From NCBI RefSeq assembly GCF_041624475.1, contig NZ_JBFJUX010000001.1:496001-560000 (forward strand): 64,000 nt of DNA, given 5' to 3'. A model generated the notes under the pieces. It had not been told where the DNA came from. It did no database searches and was given only the letters and a program-made list of their open reading frames with translations. This document shows positions 9,207 through 16,070 of the stretch, piece by piece. Made by a program: the position numbers and the translations under genes. How positions within the stretch are numbered: position 1 is the stretch's first letter; each line of letters opens with the position of its first letter. Source of the stretch: Litorivivens sp041624475 (lineage in GTDB: Bacteria; Pseudomonadota; Gammaproteobacteria; Pseudomonadales; Spongiibacteraceae).

Positions 9207-9303
9207 ACTTACCTCTGATTTGATACTGTTCGCTGAGGATAGCGGTAAGGCTCTGTAATTCAAAGGTATTTTGTTTTAAACGGGATATGAGCCCAAAGTG
9301 AAG

Positions 9304-9330
9304 GCAAAAAAAAGCACCCAAGAGGGTGCT
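9304..9330 (-). terminator. Intrinsic terminator, minus strand
   Basis: Read on the minus strand: AGCACCC, loop TCTT, GGGTGCT, then a run of eight T. It lies about 118 bases after the stop of the DUF2889 gene and about 100 bases before the rimB start, separating the two transcripts. Confidence 0.85.
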
Positions 9331-9447
9331 AAAGGGGGTTCGCTTGTGCTTAAGACCGTGGATGGACTATGGGTATAGATTAGGCTGTGAACGGTTGGGC
9401 TTATATTCGTAGTTATACCTATTCGGGGAGATCGCCCTTGATTGGTC

Positions 9448-10236
9448 CTATTTGAAGGTTAACAGGGCCTCGCGTCTATCCGTAAAATCCCGTGTGGTGT
9501 CGGGCAGGCGGATGGCCTGCTGCACAGTGCCCTCGGTATAGGTGTGGCAGGCGCCGGGAATGTAGGGCAGTTCGTCGCCCCGTGTGCCAGCCATGGCGCG
9601 GGCGTCGTAGCGACGGGCCGACGATACAAAGTAGCCCTTGTGCAGGACAAACGCGGCTTCGCGCAGATCGCCGCTGAACAGCTCGTTGGCCCAAGCGGCA
9701 AAGCCTTTGAAGAAGGGGCGCCCGGCGTAGGGCTCCGGCCCCAGTATCTGCCACTCTTTTGTGATAAAACGCAGTTTTTCCTCGCCGTTACACCACACCA
9801 CAGCCTCGGCGGGGGAACCGTCGATTTCGTCATCTACCTGCACGTCATACAGGCGCTCGGCGTCCTCCCGACCTGCATGGCTGATTGCCAGCACACTGAG
9901 GTCGAACAGGTGGGTGCAGTTGCTGAAGGGGCTGACCTGGCTGTTGATCTCTTTGGCGTCACTGCCCACCGCAATACCTTTCAGAGCCTTGATCGGCTCA
10001 GCGGCACCGGCGCAGGTGTTGTAGGGGATGCGCAGGGTTTCGGCTTCCACCTCCGTGACTGTGGCCCCATCGTGATGCAGGGTGACGCGAAAACCGTGGC
10101 AGTCATCTTCCAGCGCGGCGACAACGCGTCCGGGCTGGTTGCTCAAGTGGATCCGGCGTCGGAAGCAGCCTGAGCCGTAGTTGGGGTTGACGGGAAATTC
10201 TCCCGCCAGGCTGGTGTCATAGTGCTGGTCAGCCAT
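9448..10236 (-). CDS. DUF2889 domain protein
   Basis: 262-residue cytoplasmic protein of the DUF2889 family, recognised by GCFRRRIHLSNQPGRVVAALEDDCHGFRVTLHHDG and the YNTCAGAAEPIKAL segment; conserved cysteines are seen in CFRRR, CHGF, TCAG and SNCTHLFDL. DUF2889 genes are often found with lipid, steroid or aromatic degradation genes, but no activity is established. The gene is monocistronic here, with a terminator downstream on the same strand and a divergent DUF4345 gene on the other side. Confidence 0.85.
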   Translation of the reverse strand: MADQHYDTSLAGEFPVNPNYGSGCFRRRIHLSNQPGRVVAALEDDCHGFRVTLHHDGATVTEVEAETLRIPYNTCAGAAEPIKALKGIAVGSDAKEINSQVSPFSNCTHLFDLSVLAISHAGREDAERLYDVQVDDEIDGSPAEAVVWCNGEEKLRFITKEWQILGPEPYAGRPFFKGFAAWANELFSGDLREAAFVLHKGYFVSSARRYDARAMAGTRGDELPYIPGACHTYTEGTVQQAIRLPDTTRDFTDRREALLTFK

Positions 10237-10345
10237 GAAAACTCGCTGGTTGATTAGGTTGGCTGCATCCTAACACTGCCGGGGGTGGTGATTTGCTTAC
10301 GCTGGGTTAAGATTCGCTCATATTAAAAACACGGAGCGTATCGGC

Positions 10346-10729
10346 ATGGCAATTCGTATTTTACTCCTGGTTCTGGCGGTGGGCTGGACCCCTTACGGCA
10401 TGTATTGCCTGGCCTTTCCCGAATTTCTCGGCCCCATCGCGGGGGTCGAGGCGACGACGGCAACCGCTGTCGCCGAGCTGCGTGCCATGTACGGGGGGTT
10501 GCAAATTGCCGTGGGTCTCTCTGCTCTCGTCGGATTTTTGCGCAGCGACTATATTGAAAAGGCCCTGTGGGTGCAGGTGGTCGCGGTGGGCGGTATCGGC
10601 AGCGGTCGTCTGGTCGGCGTGCTGGCCGGTGGCGATTTAAGCGGCTACACCCTTGGCGCCTTGATTTTCGAATGGGTGACCTTAGCCCTGTGCGTGGCGG
10701 CGCTGCGCACCCTGCCGCGAGCCGCTTAA
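10346..10729 (+). CDS. DUF4345 family small membrane protein
   Basis: 127 residues with four hydrophobic helices (about 3-22, 45-66, 74-92, 99-120). The signature ELRAMYGGLQIAVGL matches DUF4345, whose conserved E-RA-YGG pattern lies between helices 1 and 2. Inner membrane; function unknown. The upstream sequence ACGGAG gives a ribosome-binding site. It is 30 bases from the DUF4126 gene in the same orientation, so the two may form an operon. Confidence 0.78.
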   Translation: MAIRILLLVLAVGWTPYGMYCLAFPEFLGPIAGVEATTATAVAELRAMYGGLQIAVGLSALVGFLRSDYIEKALWVQVVAVGGIGSGRLVGVLAGGDLSGYTLGALIFEWVTLALCVAALRTLPRAA

Positions 10730-10759
10730 GCGCGGTCGCCTTGAGAAAAAGGAGTTGTC

Positions 10760-11539
10760 GTGAGCGAATTTGAACAGGTTGCCGCACTGATCTCACTGAG
10801 TATGGGGGTAGCCTGGGCATCGGGCCTGAATCTCTATGCCGCCATGCTGGTGCTCGGCTTTGCCGGCAGTACCGGGAATATGGATCTGCCGCCAGGCTTG
10901 CAGGTGCTGCAGGACCCGATGGTCATGATGGCGGCGGGTCTGATGTACGGCGTGGAGTTTTTTGCTGATAAAACGCCGGGCGTGGATACTGCCTGGGATT
11001 CCCTGCATACCTTTATCCGCATTCCGGCCGGGGCCCTTCTGGCGGCGGGCAGCGTCGGCGATATAACGCCGGCCCTGCAGGTCGCGGCCGGTGTGCTCGG
11101 CGGTTCCCTGACCACGGTCACGCATGCGGCCAAGGCCAGCTCTCGGGTGCTTATCAACACGTCACCCGAGCCCTTTACCAACTGGGGAGCTTCGATTGGC
11201 GAGGATGTGGCCGTATTTGCAGGCCTGTGGACGGCGCTGAACCATCCGGTACTGTTTCTAGTGCTGCTGGCGCTATTTATTTTGCTGCTTATCTGGATGC
11301 TGCCGAAACTGTGGCGCGGCGCCATGCTGGTGCTGCGCAAGCTGGGGCAGTGGTTGGGGGTGGTCGACAAGTCGTCACCGGCAGCAGAGGTCGGTACCGA
11401 TGACCCGGTCGCCAAGCTGCAGCGTCTGCAGGAGCTCAAGCAAAGCGGGGCGCTGACCGAGGAGGAGTTCGAGATCGCCAAGGCACGGGTGCTGGGTACC
11501 GGTGTCAAACCGGAAGCGGGGCCGGCGGAAGGCGGTTAA
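10760..11539 (+). CDS. DUF4126 membrane protein with C-terminal SHOCT domain
   Basis: 259 residues. Residues 1-190 match DUF4126: an N-terminal membrane segment with SGLNLYAAMLVLG, the signature DKTPGVDTAWDSLHTFIRIPAGALLAAG, further glycine-rich helices and a last membrane helix at about 162-186. Residues 212-247 (DDPVAKLQRLQELKQSGALTEEEFE..KARVLG) are a SHOCT domain, a short helical module often at the C-terminus of membrane proteins. An excellent ribosome-binding site (AAGGAG) is 9 bases before the start at 10760. Function unknown. Confidence 0.82.
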   Translation: MSEFEQVAALISLSMGVAWASGLNLYAAMLVLGFAGSTGNMDLPPGLQVLQDPMVMMAAGLMYGVEFFADKTPGVDTAWDSLHTFIRIPAGALLAAGSVGDITPALQVAAGVLGGSLTTVTHAAKASSRVLINTSPEPFTNWGASIGEDVAVFAGLWTALNHPVLFLVLLALFILLLIWMLPKLWRGAMLVLRKLGQWLGVVDKSSPAAEVGTDDPVAKLQRLQELKQSGALTEEEFEIAKARVLGTGVKPEAGPAEGG

Positions 11540-11554
11540 AGGGAGCGTCGCCGG

Positions 11555-12085
11555 TTAGATGGGAAAGAAGGCCGGCCAGATCAGCGCATCTAGCACGGCG
11601 GTCTGCAGGCAGAAAAACGCGTAGCCTGCCAGCGCAAGCTTGAACAGCGCCCCGCGCTGCACCGCGTGGCGATAGACCTGCAGGCCAATCAACAGGGATG
11701 AGATACCGGTCGTCAGCAGCACGGCGCGAATGCACCACCACAAGTCCTGATTCGGTGCCTCCAGCAGGGCAAAGCTCAGGGGCATCCACAGCGCCGAGCA
11801 GAACAACACCGCCCCAAAGAGCATATTAAGCTGCTCAAACAGCAGGCCGCCGTTACCCGTGCGCGTGTCTGCCGGTACCTGACTCAGCAGGTAGGCAAAG
11901 ACGAGCAGGTAACCGCTCGCCGCCAGAAACATATTGCCGCTATACACGCCAATCAGACCTTCAGGAACCTCTCCCCAGAGCGCGCCGACTGCATCCGGGT
12001 AAGCGTTAAAACCGTAGACGTAGCTGCCCAGCACGGCGCTGCCGCCGAGTACGTTTATCAGAATAAAAAGCGCCTTGTGGCCCAT
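11555..12085 (-). CDS. Five-helix membrane protein, unknown family
   Basis: 176-residue inner-membrane protein with five predicted helices (about residues 3-26, 45-68, 84-110, 116-140, 147-172). I do not recognise the family. Tryptophan and proline are frequent in the loops, and no catalytic motif is visible. It is convergent with the DUF4126 gene (15 bases apart) and lies 52 bases downstream of the MAPEG gene on the same strand, so it could share a transcript with it. Confidence 0.65.
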   Translation of the reverse strand: MGHKALFILINVLGGSAVLGSYVYGFNAYPDAVGALWGEVPEGLIGVYSGNMFLAASGYLLVFAYLLSQVPADTRTGNGGLLFEQLNMLFGAVLFCSALWMPLSFALLEAPNQDLWWCIRAVLLTTGISSLLIGLQVYRHAVQRGALFKLALAGYAFFCLQTAVLDALIWPAFFPI

Positions 12086-12137
12086 GGGTCTCTCCCGTGA
12101 TGTTGCGTTGTGATACGCGCCGAGCCCCCGGATCAGA

Positions 12138-12521
12138 TCACTGGGGCAGGGTGTCCATCAGCAGGATCGAGCTGGCAATTGCCAGGGTCAGCCAGGTGCC
12201 GAGGGTGCCGATAAAGCGTGGCAGGGTGGCGCCGGCTGAGCTGGTCAGGCCAACCGCATGCAGTACCCGCGACAGAACCAGGGCAATGCCGAGCGCGTGC
12301 ACCACTGTCGCGCTGTTGTCATTCAGTTCCACTAGCAAAATCAGCACCAGAATCATTGGCGTGTATTCGACAAAGTTGGCCTGAACCCGAATCAGTCGCT
12401 GTAATTCCTCGTTGCCGCCATCGCCGAGGCCGACCTTGTGAACGCGGCGGCCGTTAACCACGCGGGACGACAGAGCCAGTAGCAGAATGCCGCAGAGACC
12501 GGCGTAGAGGGGAGTAATCAT
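12138..12521 (-). CDS. MAPEG family membrane protein
   Basis: 127 residues with four membrane helices, the size of bacterial MAPEG proteins (membrane-associated proteins in eicosanoid and glutathione metabolism). The recognisable part is the segment RLIRVQANFVEYTPMILVLILLVELNDNSATVVHALGIALVLSRVLHAVGL, with the N-FVEY-P and RVLHA elements of the family. Bacterial MAPEG members may have glutathione transferase or peroxidase activity; that is inference here. A second MAPEG gene lies at 15666. Confidence 0.88.
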   Translation of the reverse strand: MITPLYAGLCGILLLALSSRVVNGRRVHKVGLGDGGNEELQRLIRVQANFVEYTPMILVLILLVELNDNSATVVHALGIALVLSRVLHAVGLTSSAGATLPRFIGTLGTWLTLAIASSILLMDTLPQ

Positions 12522-12563
12522 GAGCAGTCCTTATTATTGAGAGTAGTAGTTTTGTGCCCGAGT

Positions 12564-13442
12564 TTACCCTTCCCGGCACAGGTCCAGCCAGCGCTGGATG
12601 CCGGCGCTGCGGTACTTCTGCTTGTGCAGCACAAAATAAAAGTGCCGCCGGAAATCCTTGGGCGCGGTGGTCAGTGGCACCAGGCGGCCCCGGCGGAAGG
12701 CGTCTTCCAGCGTGATGGCCGACAGGCAGCCCAGCCCCAGGTCGGCTTCCACGGCGCGCTTGATGGCTTCGGTGTGCTGCAGTTCCAGCGCGATCTGCAT
12801 CTGCGGCAGCAGGCCGTGCATGGCCCGGTCAAAGGCCTGGCGGGTGCCTGAGCCGCGTTCGCGCAGAATCCAGGGCTGCGCCAGCAGTTCGGCGTCGCTG
12901 ACCTGTGAGCGTTGTGCCAACGGGTTGTCGGGGCTGCAGAATACCACCAGCTCATCGTCCCGCCAGGGCATGATGTCCAGGTCCGGGTGGTGGTAATCCC
13001 CCTCGATCAGGCCTATATCCAGCTCAAAATCCAGCACCTTGCTGGTAATGGCTTCGGTGTTGGCCACCTCCAGATGGACCCGGGCGCCGGGCTGCTGGGC
13101 CATGTAGCGGGCGACGATACCCACCGCCAGATAGTTGCCGATGGTCAGGGTGGCGCCCACCTTGATCTGGCCGATATCCGTGTGCTGTGCCAGTGCCTGC
13201 TCAAAGGCCTTGGCCTGTTCCAGCAGGCTCTCGGCTTCGGGCCGCAGAGCTCTGCCCAACTCATTGATCTGCAAGCGCTTTCCCACCCGATCAAACAGTT
13301 GAACGTCAAATTGCTGCTCCAGCTCTTTGAGTGCGCCGCTGGCGGCAGACTGGCTCATGGCGAGGTGGCCCGCAGCCCGGGTGATGTTTTCGTAGTGGGC
13401 GGCGGCGAGAAAGACCTCCAGCTGGCGCAGGGTGTAACGCAT
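12564..13442 (-). CDS. finR: LysR-type regulator, FinR-like
   Basis: 292-residue LysR-type activator. Winged helix-turn-helix at residues 1-60 (LRQLEVFLAAAHYENITRAAGHLAMSQSAASGALKELE), effector domain from about 90. The sequence and the divergent placement opposite fpr match FinR of Pseudomonas, which activates the ferredoxin-NADP reductase gene fprA under superoxide and osmotic stress. The segment SGTRQAFDRAMH and the effector-pocket motif TLTIGNYLA are typical of this branch. The candidate operator starts 5 bases upstream of its own start codon, which would allow autorepression. Confidence 0.85.
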   Translation of the reverse strand: MRYTLRQLEVFLAAAHYENITRAAGHLAMSQSAASGALKELEQQFDVQLFDRVGKRLQINELGRALRPEAESLLEQAKAFEQALAQHTDIGQIKVGATLTIGNYLAVGIVARYMAQQPGARVHLEVANTEAITSKVLDFELDIGLIEGDYHHPDLDIMPWRDDELVVFCSPDNPLAQRSQVSDAELLAQPWILRERGSGTRQAFDRAMHGLLPQMQIALELQHTEAIKRAVEADLGLGCLSAITLEDAFRRGRLVPLTTAPKDFRRHFYFVLHKQKYRSAGIQRWLDLCREG

Positions 13443-13446
13443 AATC

Positions 13447-13477
13447 GGTTTTTCAGTTAAGTGATATATGAATAACC
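13447..13477. promoter_or_regulatory. Candidate FinR operator
   Basis: Arms GGTTTTTCA (13447-13455) and TGAATAACC (13469-13477) form an inverted repeat with 8 of 9 matches across a 13-base spacer. It contains a T-N11-A type LysR core, is centred about 55 bases before the likely fpr transcription start, the position typical for LysR activation, and sits 5 bases from the finR start codon. Confidence 0.6.
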
Positions 13478-13481
13478 CATT

Positions 13482-13510
13482 TTACCGATGTTGGGTGGCG
13501 CGTCTATAGT
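13482..13510 (+). promoter_or_regulatory. Candidate fpr promoter
   Basis: TTACCG (13482-13487), 17-base spacer, TATAGT (13505-13510). The -10 is good and the -35 poor, as expected for a promoter that needs an activator bound just upstream. Confidence 0.5.
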
Positions 13511-13545
13511 GGCCTCCACATTTGGCGTATGAGAGACGGATCGCA

Positions 13546-14319
13546 ATGACCAGCCTTGTAACAGAACGGGTAACCAATATTCATCACTGGAACGACACGC
13601 TGTTCAGCTTCAAGACCAGCCGTGACACCGGTCTGCGTTTTGAAAACGGGCACTTCGTCATGATTGGTCTGCCGGTGGAGGGCAAGCCCCTGCTGCGCGC
13701 CTACAGTATCGTCAGCGCCAATTACGATGAGGAGCTGGAGTTTCTCAGCATCAAGGTGCCGGATGGCCCGTTGACCTCGCGGCTGCAGAATATTCAGGTG
13801 GGTGACGAAATTTTCGTCAGCCGCAAACCCACCGGCACGCTGGTGGCCGACCATCTGTTGCCGGGTCGCAACCTGTATCTGTTTTCTACCGGCACCGGCC
13901 TGGCGCCCTTTATGAGTATCGTTAAAGACCCGGAGGTCTACGAGCGCTTTGACAAGATCATTCTGTGTCACGGGGTGCGCTACGCCAGCGAACTGGCCTA
14001 TGCCGATTACCTGACCCATGAGTTGCCGGAAAATGAGTTTTTTGGTGATGAGGTAAAGCAGAAGCTTATCTACTACCCCACGGTAACGCGCGAGCGTTTT
14101 CGCAATCAGGGGCGGCTGACGGATCTGCTGCAAAGCGGGCGGCTGTTTGCCGACGTGGGCTTGCCGGAACCCGACCAGGAGAATGACCGTTTTATGCTCT
14201 GCGGCAGCCCGTCCATGTTGAAGGATATGACGGCCCTGCTCGACGAGCGCGGTTTTCGCGAGTCTCGCAACGGCTACCTCGGCCACTATGTGATTGAACG
14301 GGCCTTCGTAGAAAAGTAA
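13546..14319 (+). CDS. fpr: Ferredoxin--NADP(+) reductase
   Basis: 257-residue bacterial (subclass I) FNR that exchanges electrons between NADPH and ferredoxin/flavodoxin, with roles in oxidative stress and iron-sulfur supply. FAD-binding motif RAYSIVS, NADP-binding STGTGLAPFMSIVKDPEVYERF, and C-terminal VIERAFVEK. I chose the ATG at 13546 over the TTG at 13522: homologues start at MTSLVTERV, and GAGACGGA lies 5-12 bases before it. Divergent from finR, followed by its own terminator. Confidence 0.96.
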   Translation: MTSLVTERVTNIHHWNDTLFSFKTSRDTGLRFENGHFVMIGLPVEGKPLLRAYSIVSANYDEELEFLSIKVPDGPLTSRLQNIQVGDEIFVSRKPTGTLVADHLLPGRNLYLFSTGTGLAPFMSIVKDPEVYERFDKIILCHGVRYASELAYADYLTHELPENEFFGDEVKQKLIYYPTVTRERFRNQGRLTDLLQSGRLFADVGLPEPDQENDRFMLCGSPSMLKDMTALLDERGFRESRNGYLGHYVIERAFVEK

Positions 14320-14343
14320 GGGTAGAGAAGTAATTCGGATCTT

Positions 14344-14380
14344 GGGCGGTTACGGCGCGCGGCTGTAATCGCCCTTTTTT
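14344..14380 (+). terminator. Intrinsic terminator of fpr
   Basis: GGGCGGTTAC pairs with GTAATCGCCC (one mismatch), followed by TTTTTTGTTTT, 25 bases after the fpr stop. Confidence 0.88.
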
Positions 14381-14454
14381 GTTTTGTCACACGCAAGTGG
14401 TAGGCTAGCCCCCCATTATTTATTCTTATTCATGTCCGGGCTTGGGAGAAGCGT

Positions 14455-15609
14455 GTGAAACGTCTGTTACTGATTGTGGTCCTGGTGATTGTCGTCGCTG
14501 GTCTGCTGCTCACTTTCACCAAGCGTCCGGAGCCGCTCGACGAATCGCTGGAAAGCGCCGGTCGCTTGCAGAACGGCCCCTACGCGGTCTCCAGCTTTGA
14601 CGTAACGCTGGAAGACACTACTCGCCCCAGTCAGCCCCACGGGGAATTTGACGGCGCGGATTCACGCACCTTGAAAACCCGTATCTGGTATCCGAGCGAT
14701 CTGTTGCGCGAAGGTCGTCCGGCCAGTGACCCGCTGCCGCTGCTGATATACAGCCACGGCTTTATGTCCATGCGGACCGGTGGTGCCTACATGGCCGAAC
14801 ACATGGCGAGCAAGGGCTATGTGGTGGCTTCAATGGATTACCCCTTAACCAACTTTGATGCGCCCGATGAACCCTATGTTGTGGACGTGGTCAATCAGCC
14901 GGGTGATATCACCTTTCTGCTGGATCAACTGATGAGCTGGCACAGTGACGCCGGCAATCTGTTTGAGGGCGCCATCGATGAGTCTCGCATTGGTCTGTTC
15001 GGGTTGTCCCTCGGTGGCATGACAACCACCATGACCGCCTTTCACCCGCGCCTGCACGACCCGCGCGTCGATGCCGCGGTATCCATTGCTGGACCGAGTT
15101 TCACCTTTACCGAGCGTTTTTACAGCCAGCGCCGTATGCCTTACATGATGATCGCTTCAGAGATCGACGCGCTGGTGGACTACAAGGCTAACGCTTTGCC
15201 CACGCTGCAGGTTCCGGGTGCCATTCTGGTGACGGTAGACGGCGCTTCGCATACCGGCTTTGCCGATATGGCGCGCTTTCTGCGCTGGATGAAAAACCCC
15301 GACAAGATCGGCTGTGATCAGGTGAAGTCCAATATCGAAAGCAGTAATGAAGAGACCTGGTTTGACAAGATCGGCTCGCCGGATGAGGGTGTAGAGCCAC
15401 GTGAACCGCCGCCTCTGTGTGAAATGAACCCCCTCCCAAAAGCGATGAACCCAATACGCCAGCACTGGATTACCCAGTTGGCGGTGGCGAGCTTTTTTGA
15501 AGGTCACTTCTCAAATGACGCAAGTGTTCGTCGCGATAGTTTAAATTTCCTGACCCAAACCTTGCCAGCAGAGATTGCCGAGGTGAGTGTCGCGATCAAT
15601 AATAACTGA
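14455..15609 (+). CDS. Alpha/beta-hydrolase, PAF-acetylhydrolase/dienelactone hydrolase-like, membrane-anchored or secreted
   Basis: 384 residues starting at GTG 14455. The first 22 residues are a hydrophobic signal or anchor segment (RLLLIVVLVIVVAGLLLTF). The hydrolase core has the oxyanion-side strand LLIYSHGFMSMRTG, the nucleophile elbow GLFGLSLGGMT (Ser near residue 186) and a late histidine in DGASHTGF. The layout resembles platelet-activating factor acetylhydrolase-like proteins, which cleave short acyl esters of lipids. Exported to the periplasm or anchored by its N-terminus. Substrate unknown. It has its own upstream region after the fpr terminator. Confidence 0.8.
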   Translation: MKRLLLIVVLVIVVAGLLLTFTKRPEPLDESLESAGRLQNGPYAVSSFDVTLEDTTRPSQPHGEFDGADSRTLKTRIWYPSDLLREGRPASDPLPLLIYSHGFMSMRTGGAYMAEHMASKGYVVASMDYPLTNFDAPDEPYVVDVVNQPGDITFLLDQLMSWHSDAGNLFEGAIDESRIGLFGLSLGGMTTTMTAFHPRLHDPRVDAAVSIAGPSFTFTERFYSQRRMPYMMIASEIDALVDYKANALPTLQVPGAILVTVDGASHTGFADMARFLRWMKNPDKIGCDQVKSNIESSNEETWFDKIGSPDEGVEPREPPPLCEMNPLPKAMNPIRQHWITQLAVASFFEGHFSNDASVRRDSLNFLTQTLPAEIAEVSVAINNN

Positions 15610-15665
15610 CTCCCGTATTGTCGGGTGCTTAATAACTAAAACGCCACAATAACAAGGAACCTGCT

Positions 15666-16052
15666 ATGACTACTGCACTCTGGTGCTTGATGATTACTGC
15701 CCTGATCCCGACCGTACTCTCCTTCATTGGCGGCTATGCTCGCCACAAGGAGCTGGGCAGCGCCGACAACAAAAACCCGCGTCAGCAATATGCTCAGTCG
15801 ACTGGTTTGGCCGCTCGTGTATTTGCCGCCCAACAGAATGCGTGGGAAGGCCTGATTCTGTTTACTGCTGCACTGGTCGCTGCGTTTGTCTCCGGTGTGC
15901 CGCAGGAGCAATTGGCCACTGTTTCCATTGCGTTTGTCGTTGCTCGTGTATTGCATGCGGTGTTCTATATGGCGGATCGTGACATCCTGCGCTCGCTGTC
16001 CTATCTGGTCGCACTTGGCAGTGTGATCTGCATTTTCATCATGGGTGCGTAA
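15666..16052 (+). CDS. MAPEG family membrane protein (second copy)
   Basis: 128 residues, four helices. MAPEG signature: NPRQQYAQSTGLAARVFAAQQNAWEGLILFTAALVAAFVSG, followed by VVARVLHAVFYMADRDILRS near the end, which is close to the MAPEG consensus (RA-A-Q-N--E, RV-H---Y). This copy is of a different subgroup from the one at 12138: the two share the R-LHA element but little else. Ribosome-binding site AAGGA is 8 bases before the ATG. Ten to twenty bases separate it from the next gene. Confidence 0.9.
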   Translation: MTTALWCLMITALIPTVLSFIGGYARHKELGSADNKNPRQQYAQSTGLAARVFAAQQNAWEGLILFTAALVAAFVSGVPQEQLATVSIAFVVARVLHAVFYMADRDILRSLSYLVALGSVICIFIMGA

Positions 16053-16070
16053 CAAACTGCGGTGTTCAGC

